Source: Halicephalobus mephisto
Lineage: Eukaryota; Nematoda; Chromadorea; Rhabditida; Panagrolaimidae
NCBI GenBank assembly: GCA_009193035.1
Contig: SWDT01000120.1
Span: 296,473-360,472 of the forward strand
Direction: 5' to 3'
Length of the DNA: 64,000 nt
Each line of letters opens with the position of its first letter. Within the stretch, counting starts at the first letter, position 1. The notes under the pieces were generated by a model. That model had not been told where the DNA came from. It saw only the letters and a list, made by a program, of their open reading frames with translations, and did not search any database. Both the position numbers and the translations under genes were made by a program. Positions 50,601 to 61,716 of this stretch are shown here, one piece after another.

Positions 50601-53600
50601 TAACACCACAAATAGGGACTTTATTAAATCCAGAATTTAGGAGACACAGCTGATTCTCAATTGCGGGGAAGATCTGAGAATTGCCGTCTCTGATTGGGAC
50701 TGGGAAAGCTGCTTGTTGTCGCAATTCAGCTTCAAAGACCCTATGAGAACAGATTTTGCCAGACCATACTGTATTGCTAGATTCTGTGGAGTCTATTAAG
50801 AAAATTGAAAAATAAATAGATTTTTACGAACAAAGTTTCTTTTATTTTCGGATTCCAGAATTCACAATCACGGCTTCAGATAACGACAGACAATAATTGT
50901 AGCAACTCTTGGATAGGATTTAGATCAAACTGAATCCAATTCTGACGGGTGTCGGGGATTTGAGTCGGTCATAGCCCTAGGGAACAGCAGGAAGCACATT
51001 GTCCTGCCGATCGGTAGAAACAGCCCATGTTGCATCCGCAGAAATCGCCGCCTCTCTTGATTGAACGCATATCTTGCTAAAAATACCTCCGATTAAGTAA
51101 CTCCTAGTATAAACTTACGTAAAAGAAATCTTTATCTTTGGCAGGAAAACTACCAAAGAGTGAAAATGGCTGAGCATTTACCAATGAGCATATCACGAAG
51201 AAGAAGATCAAAAAAAGAAGCCACAATTTGGGTTGAATCATGATGGCACTAAATGTGAATTATTATTGACTTTCTCAAGGAATGAGAATTTTGTAAAGTA
51301 GGTGAAAATCCAAAACAAGGGTCGTTTTATTTAGTTTTCGACAAAGTTCGGAGTCCAGCCCCGGAAACGTCACGGAATACAATGACTTTATCCTTTTCTG
51401 TTTTGGAAAAGATGGTCCGTTTGGTGCAACTGATACTTCTCGTAGATGACGATATTCCAAAGTAAAGAAAACACCGCTCTTAGTCGTTTTGACCAAGAGG
51501 CTTTATATCACTATTTCCGACACGGAAACTTAAAAAATTTCCTTCGAAAATATAGTATTCCGTAGTATCTTTTACAAAATGCCTTACAGAACCCCAATTA
51601 TGGAATTATTTTATTTCTGAAATTTGATCACCAAATTTAAGCGTCTTTCAAGGATACACATCCATTTTGCATGCAAAAACGAAAAAGGAGCAAAGTGGCA
51701 TTCTCCGATTTTGCTTAATGACGACAAAGGAGATTCCAGTTGTACTATTATAAAAATTCTAAGATATCATTATCACGGAAATGTCTCAATTTGACTTTTC
51801 AGACTTTTAGAACCACATTGTTGTAAAAGTGCAAAAATAGTGTTGTTGCGAAGGTCTCCTGATACAAGTTTTTAGAATGTTTTAGAATCATACTGTAGTG
51901 GAAGTTTAAAAGTAGAGTTGTTACAAAAGTGTCCTAATTCAAGTTTTTAGGATTACATTATTGTAAAAGTTTAAAAGTAGAGTTGTTGCGAAAGTATCTT
52001 CATATGAATGTTTTAGAATCACATTATTGTAAAAGTTTAGAGTTGTTACAAAGTGCCCTAATTCAAGTTTTAGAATCATATTGTTGTAAAAGTTTAAACG
52101 TAGAGTTGTTGCGAGAATATCTTGACATAAATGTTTTATAATCACTTTATTACAAAAGTTTAGAGTTGTTACAAAAGTGTCCTAATTCAAGTTTTTAGAA
52201 TCATTCTGTAGTAAAAGTTTAAAAGTAGAGTTGTTGCGAGAATATCTTGAAATGAAAGTTTTAGAATCATACTGTAGTAAAAGTTTAAAAGTAAAGTTGT
52301 TATGAAAATACCTCAATTTGGATGTTTCAGAATCATATTATTATAAAAATTCAAAAATAGAATTGTTTAGAAACTTTTCAATAATAATTTTCAGAACTTT
52401 TGTGAATTGCATTATTGTGAAAATCCAAAAATAAAGCTGTTGTGAAATTCTTTTAACTTGAATTATTAGATCTTTTTAAAATTGTATTATTATAAAAATG
52501 AATGACATCATGAAATTGTTTGAATTGGATTTCTGCGATCATATTACTGTAAAAATTGAAAATTACTATTTTTACAAAATTGTTTTGATAAGAATTTTTA
52601 AATGTTTTTAGAATTATGTTATTTTAAAAATTAATTTTTTCAATTTTAATTTTTCTGTATTGAAATCTATAAAAAATCGACAAAAATAAAATCCCCACTT
52701 TGCTTGCAACATCCCGGCAATTTTGTCTACCAAATTTTACGCGAAAATTGAATTCGACTTTGATGTTGACCTCAATATAGATCTTTTTAGAATAAAATTA
52801 TTTTAAAATTTTTATTATGAAATTGTTCAATATGAATTTCTAAAAAAATTTGTGTTTTAATTTTCTTTAATTCTAAGAAAATTTAAAAACTTCCAGGAAA
52901 TTCTAGATGTTTCTAAATTTGTTCCCACAGAAAACAAAAACTAAATTTAGCACAAAATTCTAAAAATAAAAAATTCTCATGACGTGATTTCCAGATGAGA
53001 AGTTACCCGATAAAGCCTTTGGCACTCCATGAGAGAGTCCACGAGTTTGATGCTGGCAGACCTATGAACACTTTGACCGTAACGGGACAGTTCATGATTA
53101 CAGAAGCCCATGAATGGCTGACGTCTTGTGTTTCTCAAATCCCGGACAGATGTCCCACCAACGACGAAGCCAGATTCATGTTGAGATCGACTGAAAATGG
53201 CGGAACTATTCTTCACGCCACTTATAGGTTTGTTTCAATAACAAATTTACCGAAATTTTATTCCTAAAAACTGTCGACGAAACCGAAAGTAAAAAAAGAA
53301 TGATAGAGAAGAAAATAGAGAAGACCAAATAAATACGTGTTTCGCGCCGACGTAAAAGAGGAAAAATTGACAAAGAGAGGTCTCGCAACGAAAAAAATAA
53401 AACGCGAGCGAGAAAGAGAGGTCTCGCAACGAAAAGAAGAAAACGCGAGCGAGAAAGAGAGGTCTCGCAACGAAAAAAATAAAACGCGAGCGAGAAAGAG
53501 AGATCTCGCAACGAAAAGAAGAAAACGCGGGCGAGAAAGTTTTTAAATTTTTAGTTGTTATAATTTTGGAAAAAGCTTTTTTTGTAACTTTTTGTGTGTT

Positions 53601-55076
53601 GCGGAAGTTACTATCTGGTCTCGGGCAATGTGACGGAAAGTATAAACTTTGTAAATTTCTTCACAAAACCACGAATTTGTGAAATTAGAAATCATACTTC
53701 AGAATGAAAAATTCAGGCCTAAAATATTACTGCAGAATTTTCGTGATTAACTATGAAAACAAAAATCATTATTCTAAAAAATTAAAATCATAAAATTTCA
53801 AAAAATTTTTTTAATTAAAATTTCTAAAATTTTTCAACTTGGATAAAAAATTACAAATTTTAATTTTTGTGATTTTGTAAAATTATAATTTTTTTATTAT
53901 AAAAATTAAAATTTCTAACACGAAATTTGCAAATAATTGTTTTAATTTTAATTGTTAACTTTTCTCCTTAAAAGCGAAAACTGTAAAAATTTAAATTTAA
54001 TTTTTTTAACAAGTTCCAAAATCTATTAAATTTTAAAAATTTTGTTTTATAATTTTATCTAAAATCAATAATTAAGGAAATTTCTCAAAAACGAAATAAT
54101 CTCTTTTTCAAATAAAAATAAATTTCTTAAAATTTAGGATTTTCAAAAAATTAATTATTTTCTTTAATTTCATCTTTTTAGAGATAATCAAGCGGTTTAT
54201 AAAAGCGACAGTGTCTCCACCATAGTGATCATGAGAGATGTCATCAGCAGATTGACGACGGCGAGGAAATTACGAGTCCACATGTCCCTCGGTAAAATTT
54301 GAAATTTATTAACTTTATTAATAACAGAGCTATCAATTTCTAATCAATTTGGAAGAAATTTAAGTTTGGAAATCGAAAAGATCAAATTTCAACTTTTAAA
54401 TCGATTTAGAAGGAATTTAATTTCGGAAATCGAGAAAGATTAAAATTAGTACTGAACAGGTTATGTTCGAAAATTGAAAAAATCGAATTCTAAAATCGAA
54501 AAATTTCGAATTTTAATTATATTAGTTCAAATTTAAAAATTAAAAAAGTCCGAATTTGAGTTGAGTAGTTCTAGTTGCAAAGTTGAAAAAATCCGAAAAG
54601 TTAACAGCTTTGTCGGAAATTTTCGAATTTGAATTCCTAGATTCTTAAACTCGAATCAATTCAAAATCAACTCGAAATTGATATCTTTGATCAATAATTA
54701 TCCTTCAGATATCAACCAAGAAAGCATAGAACACACTCTCAGACTAATCCATCCGAAGATGGAGTACTTTGCCAGTCTGATCAAACAAGCAGAACTCGCT
54801 AAAGGATTGAGAGAATTGGAATCGTCATTTGAAGATTTGTCTTTTCTTTCTCCCGAACTCCAGAATATCATGAGACGTCACGATGAGCTTCTTCGCGAAG
54901 TTGCTTTGAAAAAAACGCACTTTGACAGAATCCTGGGTGTAGTTACGGATTTATACGTGGACAAATGGAAACTCCAAGGAGTGAATCCAAAACACAAAAC
55001 GACGGACTTACTACAGATGCTCTCGACTGACTACTCTTTAGAAAAAGCCATGGAGTTTTTCGTCACAAAACCGTAA
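47613..55076 (+). CDS. bbs-7: Bardet-Biedl syndrome 7 protein, BBSome subunit
   Basis: Ten exons: 47613-47744, 47788-47850, 48075-48326, 48370-48986, 49439-49634, 49675-49752, 49861-49998, 52995-53227, 54182-54291 and 54709-55076; 728 residues against about 715 in human BBS7. The BBSome moves membrane cargo in cilia; in nematodes these are the sensory neurons. Seen: beta-propeller ([64 protein letters not shown]), a coiled coil ([18 protein letters not shown]), the gamma-adaptin-ear-like part ([20 protein letters not shown]), and the C-terminal platform/helical part ([23 protein letters not shown]). The ATG at 47613 fits the known family N terminus best; 47505 is an alternative. Intron 7 (3 kb) contains two other genes. 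Confidence 0.95.
50447..50799 (+). CDS. Small secreted Cys-containing protein, nested in BBS7 intron
   Basis: Two exons, 50447-50599 and 50641-50799, separated by a 41-bp GT-AG intron, phase 0. 103 residues from ATG 50447, or 98 from ATG 50462. A strong signal peptide ([17 protein letters not shown]) is followed by [14 protein letters not shown], a short basic linker (KPKK), and a domain with four cysteines ([21 protein letters not shown]). AATAAA stands near 50813. The family is not recognised; probably a secreted signalling, defence or matrix protein. It lies in the same orientation as BBS7, within its 3-kb intron, and converges on the next gene. Confidence 0.7.
50969..51241 (-). CDS. Candidate neuropeptide/AMP precursor with six-Cys peptide
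   Basis: Two exons, 51241-51119 and 51076-50969, phase 0, GTAAGT/TTTTAG intron; 76 residues. A signal peptide ([18 protein letters not shown]) is followed by a short spacer ([18 protein letters not shown]), QDMRSIKR, and then the C-terminal peptide [18 protein letters not shown] plus CASCCSLGL. The Lys-Arg is a standard prohormone cleavage site, so the likely mature product is 27 residues with cysteines spaced C-x-C-x3-C-x7-C-x2-C-C, enough for three disulfides. Cys-rich neuropeptides such as trissin are the nearest known kind of molecule, though the spacing differs; an antimicrobial role is the alternative. It lies antisense in a BBS7 intron. A minus-strand AATAAA lies near 50842. Confidence 0.78.
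51760..52560. repeat. Diverged ~65-bp minisatellite in BBS7 intron
   Basis: About ten units share AGAATCATATTGTTGTAAAA, GTTTAAAAGTAGAGTTGTTG and TCCTAATTCAAG. Copies are more similar in the first half and decay towards 52560. No coding content. Confidence 0.8.
53365..53545. repeat. Purine-rich ~40-bp tandem repeat in BBS7 intron
   Basis: Four to five copies of a unit with GCGAGCGAGAAAGAGAGGTC and TCGCAACGAAAA, alternating AAAATAAAAC and GAAGAAAAC spacers. It is far more GC- and purine-rich than the rest of the intron. Open frames on both strands here are repeat artefacts. Confidence 0.85.
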
Positions 55077-57991
55077 ATTTTCGGATAATAAATTTCATAA
55101 AAAAATGAATTTTATTAGGAATTTTTACGCATTACCGAATTTTCATATTTATGAAAATGTTTATCTAGGAATTGAACAGAATTGCGGAATTCTCTAAAAT
55201 AAAAGACAAATTACGTCAAAAATTGAAATTCTTGATTTTCTCAATATCCAGATTCCTTTATTTATTAAAAATAATCGTTTTGATCATCCACAATGTAACT
55301 ATTTTAATAAATTACGAAATAAACAGCAAGTATATTTTATTGATTTAATTGCATAAAAATAATAAAATAAGCGAATTATACAAAGGTTCAAAGAGGATAT
55401 TAATATTTAATATTTTAGACCAAAGTCGTTGATTTTAAATAGAATTCGAATCAAACTGTTAAGTTCAAAATTCGAAAATTGAAGATTTTGAAAAATCGAC
55501 AGCTATAATTATCATTTCGATATTGTTTTTCTCTGAACGTAAATTTAATATTTTCCATTTCTTTATAAAATTACAATGCTTTTATTTCTATTTCTCAAAT
55601 CTAGTTCTTGTTGTTTATATTTTGAGAATGTTTTTGATTTTCTAAAGGAAATTGAAATGATCAAATATTATGGTTGTTAGTAATTCAGGGATCTTTAGCA
55701 AAGTAGAACATGTAATAATTTGAACAAACTTAATTATTGTTATTACATTGTTTAAAAGATAATAAATTGGCATACTTATCCACAAGAACATAATGATGTC
55801 CTGTTTATAAATATAGTGTAAAACTGTATAAATGGAGATGACAGAGAAGTAATGATCGTACTGTACGTTTCATTTTACAAGGGAATCGTTACTACTTGAT
55901 TCTTTGCAACAGTTCCCATAGAACAAATAATAAAACTTAATGGGTAATCTATGAAAATGATGAAGGAGCTCTAAGTTGTCTTCTTGAGTATTGAAAATCA
56001 ATTGTTAGCAGGTCATTGATCTAATTAACAAGAAACAGAAGAACGAAGCATTTGTTGAATGTTCAGAAAGATTCTGTACTATCATTTTTATTACTGTTAA
56101 AATTATCATTCAAAACAACTCCAATAAAGAATTGGATAATCTTTATTTTTAATTAAAATTATGAGAAAATCATAAAATAGATTCTTATTTAGGTTACTGT
56201 TTTTCAAAACTTCTAATAATTCTTGTCAAAGTTGTTTCATAATTAAATTCATTTCTGTTTTGTAATTATATACTTGCGATTATTTTAAAATTGCTTCATT
56301 TCAGTAAAAAAGTGATATATGGATAATTCGAAAATAAATGACAACATTAACAGATTTGTGCAGTTATGATAGATGAGGAAATTCATTCAATATTATTCTT
56401 AAATGTGAAGTAATCATTTTCTGTCTGTCACGTATTCATAGAACTAATTGAACCTGTCATGGACCTTGAGGTAATCCACATAATCCTAATCGATAGATGG
56501 AAGAAAAAATCCTTCTTTATTCTGATACAGTAAGATTTCGGTACAATATAAATAAACTTCATCTAGGGAGATAATAGAATAGTGTAGGGGATATACAAAA
56601 TAATACAAAAAATTTAAATCATAATAATTCTAGCCACATGATGGGGAGATTTGACGGCTCCCTTAAATATTGGGAGATCTGAGCTTCACCAGACTTGTTC
56701 TCAGAGATAAACGGACTTCTAGGACTTTCAGGGGATCTCGTGTTTCTCAACATAGTTATCTAAGAAAACGAAGACAACAATAGAGTAAAATTACTAGTTT
56801 ACCCAATTTAATCTAAAACTAATAATGAAGTTCACTTTTGTTTCTATGGTAAATTATCAATGTTTCCTTTATATATCCTATATCTTGGAGTTCTAAAAAG
56901 TATAAAATTAAGTTTAGGAAATCCTTGAATTTCTGTTCAAAATAACAAAGATAATTTAAAAATTAACTAATAAATTATTTTGTCTTATTTAAAGATAATC
57001 CATTTTTACTTAAATAAATACTGTATTAACATACAGAGACCTGTCTGTAGCAATTGATGGGATTTGTAGATTTTACATGATATTCAATGGAGTGCGAATT
57101 TTTTTTAGAAGATGAAAGTGAACATCCACTTTCATTTCTGAAAAGTATTGCCACTCCAATATTTATTGAATGTAATATTCAGGAGTCGAGCTCTTCATAT
57201 ATTGTCAAATAATGTAATGATATTAATATATGATATAATGTTGACAGTCTTGTTATTTGATTAAAAAATAACTGAATAAGTTTAAACCGTTTATATAAAT
57301 TTCTGTACAATATGTGCTCGATATATTCAACTTTGCCACTTCATGTAATCTTTAGGAATATATGACTATTAAGGAATAAAAACATTAGAAGTTACGAATC
57401 ATTGAAAATCATAATTCTGACTGAAGTGGATCACAGTGAATTTCTAAAAATCGCTGTATTTAATTTATTTTAATGGAAATTGGTGTAGATAATTGCATTT
57501 TCATTCAATAGTCTACTAAATAGTAATGATTTTAAACTCGACACTTGGGTGTAAGTAAGCAATAAAGAACTTTGATAAGTGTGTCCAGGTAGCTCAGTGA
57601 TTCAAAATATAATTATCAGATAATTTAAACGACAGGATTTGATTCCGGGAGAAGACAAAGTTTTCTATTTTTCATGAAGATTAAAATTCCTCTAATAAGT
57701 GGATAAAGTACTGTATCAAACAGAACAACCCTACTGTAGGGGAGAAGTATTGTTTGTGGGATTTGGGTCGGTTGCGGGAGAGAAATTACAACAATATGGA
57801 GTGCAAAGTTGTTGATGAGAAGTTCGTTGATTTTCTAACAGTTCTTTCATTTGTATTTTATTCAATACAGAAACTGGTTATTCTTGAGTTTGAAGAAGCA
57901 TTTGGTATGAAATGATCATATCTCTAACTTCTGAATTTAAACTCAACATTAAAGGTTTATTTTTGGAATCTGGGGATTCAGGGTGAGGACG

Positions 57992-58726
57992 GTAGTCTAT
58001 GTCACATTTCGTCAAAAATGGAGAACTGTTTAGACTTACGGTTTTCTTCGTGTTAGGACCACAGAATTCCTAGTTTTTAGAATTATTTACTGTTAAATCT
58101 GCTTCTTTTCGTTGTTACTTAATTGATACAATATATTTCACAATTTTCTCCATCTTTGTACTTACAAATAATCATTTAGATCCATTTTTACAGAAAAATA
58201 ACATATCCAATTATTATCATAGATCTATTCAGTAGCAAAATGATGAATGGTTTGCAGTAAAATTTCATATATCAGTTTAGAAATTTAGGTTAAAAATCAC
58301 TTGTCTACTGACAGAAATTGATTGACTGCTAATGAATTATGCTTAGGTTTGAGTCGGAAGCTTGAAAAAAGCTCAAAATATATAGCCATGAACTCAACTA
58401 TTTTAGTTATATTCTCCTATATCACTAACAAGCATTAGATAAAATGACCAACTATTTGGAACTACTATTCACTACCTTATTACAATTATGGCAATTGATA
58501 TATTCATGAAATTCTCTTTAAAATATTGATATAATGCATTATAACTCATAGTTTAAGACAAATTTAATAATACTGATGTGGAAAGTGAGTCTTTTCGGTT
58601 TCTAAATGCCTTATATATTGTAAAAAGATGTAAAAATCACTGAAAATAAGATTTGAATGGTCCGAACATTAAAAAACTGAGAAATCTCAAGGTTCGTCCT
58701 TTTGGGCTAAATGTGACATAGACTAC
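57992..58726. mobile_element. Possible 735-bp element with 18-bp inverted ends
   Basis: GTAGTCTATGTCACATTT at 57992-58009 is exactly inverted at 58709-58726. No coding capacity or certain target duplication is visible, so a non-autonomous DNA transposon is only the likeliest reading. Confidence 0.4.
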
Positions 58727-59100
58727 TGTTGCCACACCGAAATTTCGAACTGCTTTCATTAGGATCCCCATCTATCTGAAGAAACAGAATTATTAAAACT
58801 TTTTCTTAGTTCAGAAGCTAGTCAAAAATTAGAGACATTGTGAGAACTTTGATTTGCATGGAATAAAACAATTCCTTTATTGAAAAATACTGTCTTTGAT
58901 CAAAAACATGTTTGTTTGAATCTCAATCGACATTGTTTCATTATTCTCATATAGAGTGTAAACTCCCAGTAATCATACATTTACTATTATATTCATAAAA
59001 GTAGTGTAACACAACTTTTTAAGCTTAAAATATTGTGACACCATGTAATTCCCCCTCTGGTTATTGTTGTTTCATTCCCTCACTTTTATTGACTGGTTAA

Positions 59101-59470
59101 TTGCAAAATCCTCCAGATGTTTTCCTTTATTTCACCAAGGGTATTTCAGGTCGGATTTCTTCATTTTATGAGTTTTTATTTTTCTCATTCTGTATTCTCA
59201 TTGTTATTTTTATTTTCTGTTGTTTGAAGTTGATCGGCAAAAAAGTTGATTTTTTGTGTCTCTACAGTATAATCCCTGATGTTGTGATTGGGTTTATAAC
59301 TATAGAAGTAGGTTTTTTTCTGTTTTATTAATACTTTTTATAAATATTCGAGATTTGTACTTAAGTTGGAATGTGTTTATTTATTCACAATTAATTTTAC
59401 TTTATGGACAATGCATACGTTACAACACGGATTTCTTCTTTCCTTATGGAGTTTTGACGTATAATAATCA
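59101..59470 (+). CDS. Possible exons of a membrane protein
   Basis: The frame 59101-59331 encodes two hydrophobic stretches (EFLFFSFCILIVIFIFCCLK and SIIPDVVIGFITIE). A GTAGGT donor near 59308 could join an AG near 59354 to continue DLYLSWNVFIYSQLILLYGQ. This would suit the front half of a nematode chemoreceptor-type seven-helix protein, but no start, end or family motif is certain. It may be a gene fragment. Confidence 0.2.
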
Positions 59471-59624
59471 AGGTTTTTCGACAGTAAGCATTTTGGAGAT
59501 AGTTGTAAAACAGATATGGAACATAAGGTCTTTCATAATAGTCAATTTATGATTCAAAAACACTAATTCGGTAGCCTATGTCTTTTATCTGTTCTTTCTG
59601 TGAGTACGGTATTTAATCCTAGTT

Positions 59625-61716
59625 TTAAATAACTTTGATATAAGGCTCAACCTCTCCACTGAGGACTTGAAGAGCGTGAATGGCAGCTCCGGTGGCTGTG
59701 ATGATCTCCAGTTGTCCATCTATGATCATTTTTGCATTTGAAAACTTTTCTTTAATCCACCTTTGAACAAACGGGATTCTACAGGTTCCTCCAGCTAAGA
59801 ACATGATATCTACGTCATCGAATGGAGCATCTTGACAATTCCATATTCTTCTCTGGTTACATCGATCCTTCCTTTGAGTTGGAAGCGGAAGTAATTCTAA
59901 TGTTTTATAGGAATCATAAATATTTCCAAAACGCAATTTTAATCTCTCTTCGAACCACTCTCTTGTGAATTCGACCATTCCCTCAAGACGAGGATGAATA
60001 TCCGACAAATCAAGCCTGAAATAAGTGGTTTTCTCATTTCTCATAATGTTTGACTCACTCTGTTTTCTCCAACAAAGTAAGATCACATTTAATTTCTTTT
60101 GCTGCTTCCAATGTTCTTAGTTTCACATTACTTCTTAAATCCTCTCGAATTGATTCTTCTAGTTCTTCAATAATTATATTGTCAATAGCTCTTCCTGAAC
60201 ATTTGGCATCATACTTTTCATATGATTCTCTGATGCAGGTTGCATACATATTGCCCTTATATTCAGAAATTTCATAAACTCTGCAAACACAAGTTCCTCC
60301 TCCGATGTCGAAGATAGCAATCTTCTTTCCTGGTTTGATCATTTTAGCATACCTATCATTGGACAAATAATAGAGGAGATCGGCGTGGGTCTCTTCAATG
60401 ATGTCTATCACTTCTATATTAGCCAACTTCGCTGCTTCAATAGTGCTTGAGATCATAGGATCCGGAATATTCCTTCTTCTTAAATCATATATATAATATC
60501 TCGGGACAGTAATGACTGCTTTTGTAACAGGATTTCTATTATTAAATACATCCTGATATTCACTTGCTGCTTCTGCCATCCGTTCCAGGAAGATTGCGTT
60601 GATCTTTGATAGGGAAAAATCTTCCAAACCTCGACACGTCTGTGATTCCAATTGTGGCTGATCTTTGACATTGTACTTGAAAGGCCATATTGATTGTTCT
60701 GATATTTTCTCTCGATGATCATCATTACACAGAAGTTTATGGTCGAAAATAACATGATCAGGTTTGGTTCTGAGTCTTCTGACCGCTGCTCTTCCAATAA
60801 TCGGTTTTTCTTCATCAAATGAGACTATAGATTCTGTCCAGAGATCTCCAGGAGAAGAGTTGTCAAAAGGAATAACATGGATTCCTGTATGTCTAGAAAC
60901 AGCCAGGACAGATCTGGTTGATCCGAGGTCAATTCCTATAGTGTCCGTTCTTGCTTTATATTTTTCAACTAGTTTTGGAATGTGAATGAAATTACGATCT
61001 TCAATGGTGTAAGTTTGGAGGTTTGTTCTATCAGAATCTTCAGTTTTAACTAAGATGGGAGCTTCTGGATCAGAAATTAAATGTCTGGCAAGGAATAGTG
61101 ACTCACCACCTACTGCCCCTTTAATAAAATTGATACTTTTGAAACTGTATTTGTCCAATTCAGAACCATACAGTTCATTAACGGTCTCTCGACTATCATA
61201 AAAAATAACATGGACTTGGTTCATTCTGAAATCAAACATCCTTTCGACGTACTCGAAATCAATACGTTTATTGGATTCATGTTTTCTTTTATCCAGCATT
61301 TCCCATGTCACTCTTCCTCCGGCAGCTTTTGTGCACTGATATAAAGTAATCGTATTATGAAAGAAGCAAATAATCAAGTCTCCAACATGATATTCAACTT
61401 TTTCTTCCAAATAATAGTTGAAATCCAGTTCCTCTTTCGTAGCCAGATAGACTAGATTACCATATTTCTTGAAATCGTTCTTTTTGAAATAGCCTTCGTC
61501 ATTATCTATAACAATAATCCCATTATAGTCTCCATACTTTGTAATTAGCTCAGCAATAATTTTATGGATGGATTTGTTTGGAGGTCGGGAATAATCGGAT
61601 TCTTCTTTTGTTTTTACATTATAAGTTCTGATATAAAATTCACCATACAATTTAATAATACCACAAGCAATAGGTTTTTTTTCGGAGCGAGCAACTGTAG
61701 ACGACGACTGTCCCAT
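59625..61716 (-). CDS. Atypical Hsp70-like ATPase without substrate-binding domain
   Basis: Two exons, 61716-60059 and 60015-59625, joined in frame; 682 residues. Residues ~258-680 form an Hsp70/actin-type ATPase: TIGIDLGSTRSVLAV (phosphate 1), FDHKLLC (catalytic Lys region), AVITVPRYY, IEETHADLLYYL, IAIFDIGGGTCVCRVYEI (phosphate 2), and MFLAGGTCRIPFVQRWIKEK (adenosine). In phosphate 2 the usual second Asp (GGGTFD) is replaced, so hydrolysis may be altered. The protein stops after the ATPase; the peptide-binding and lid domains are missing. The N-terminal ~257 residues are not a normal Hsp70 part; LIICFFHNTITLYQCTKAAG and INFIKGAVGGESLFLARHLI suggest a decayed second ATPase lobe (inference). 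The N terminus MGQSSS fits the N-myristoylation rule. Role unknown. Confidence 0.85.

Larger units (their letters stand above)
55077..59624. other. Gene-poor AT-rich stretch
   Basis: No clear gene between BBS7 and the Hsp70-like gene. The sequence is mostly unique and not obviously repetitive. It contains a possible transposon (57992-58726), a degraded tRNA-like string near 57583-57660, and possible membrane-protein exons at 59101-59470. Confidence 0.5.

Noticed and set aside
53206..53546. Overlapping frames on both strands ([13 protein letters not shown] repeats; [12 protein letters not shown] repeats)
   Set aside because: Products of the purine-rich tandem repeat within a BBS7 intron.
57583..57660. 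tRNA-like string: GGTAGCTCAGTGATTC followed by AGGATTTGATTCC
   Set aside because: A- and B-box-like sequences are present, but no acceptor stem or anticodon arm pairs; at most a tRNA pseudogene or SINE relic.
60480..60985. Frames of 73-112 codons over the Hsp70-like gene
   Set aside because: Shadows of the long ATPase exon, which reads continuously for 553 codons with recognisable nucleotide-binding motifs.
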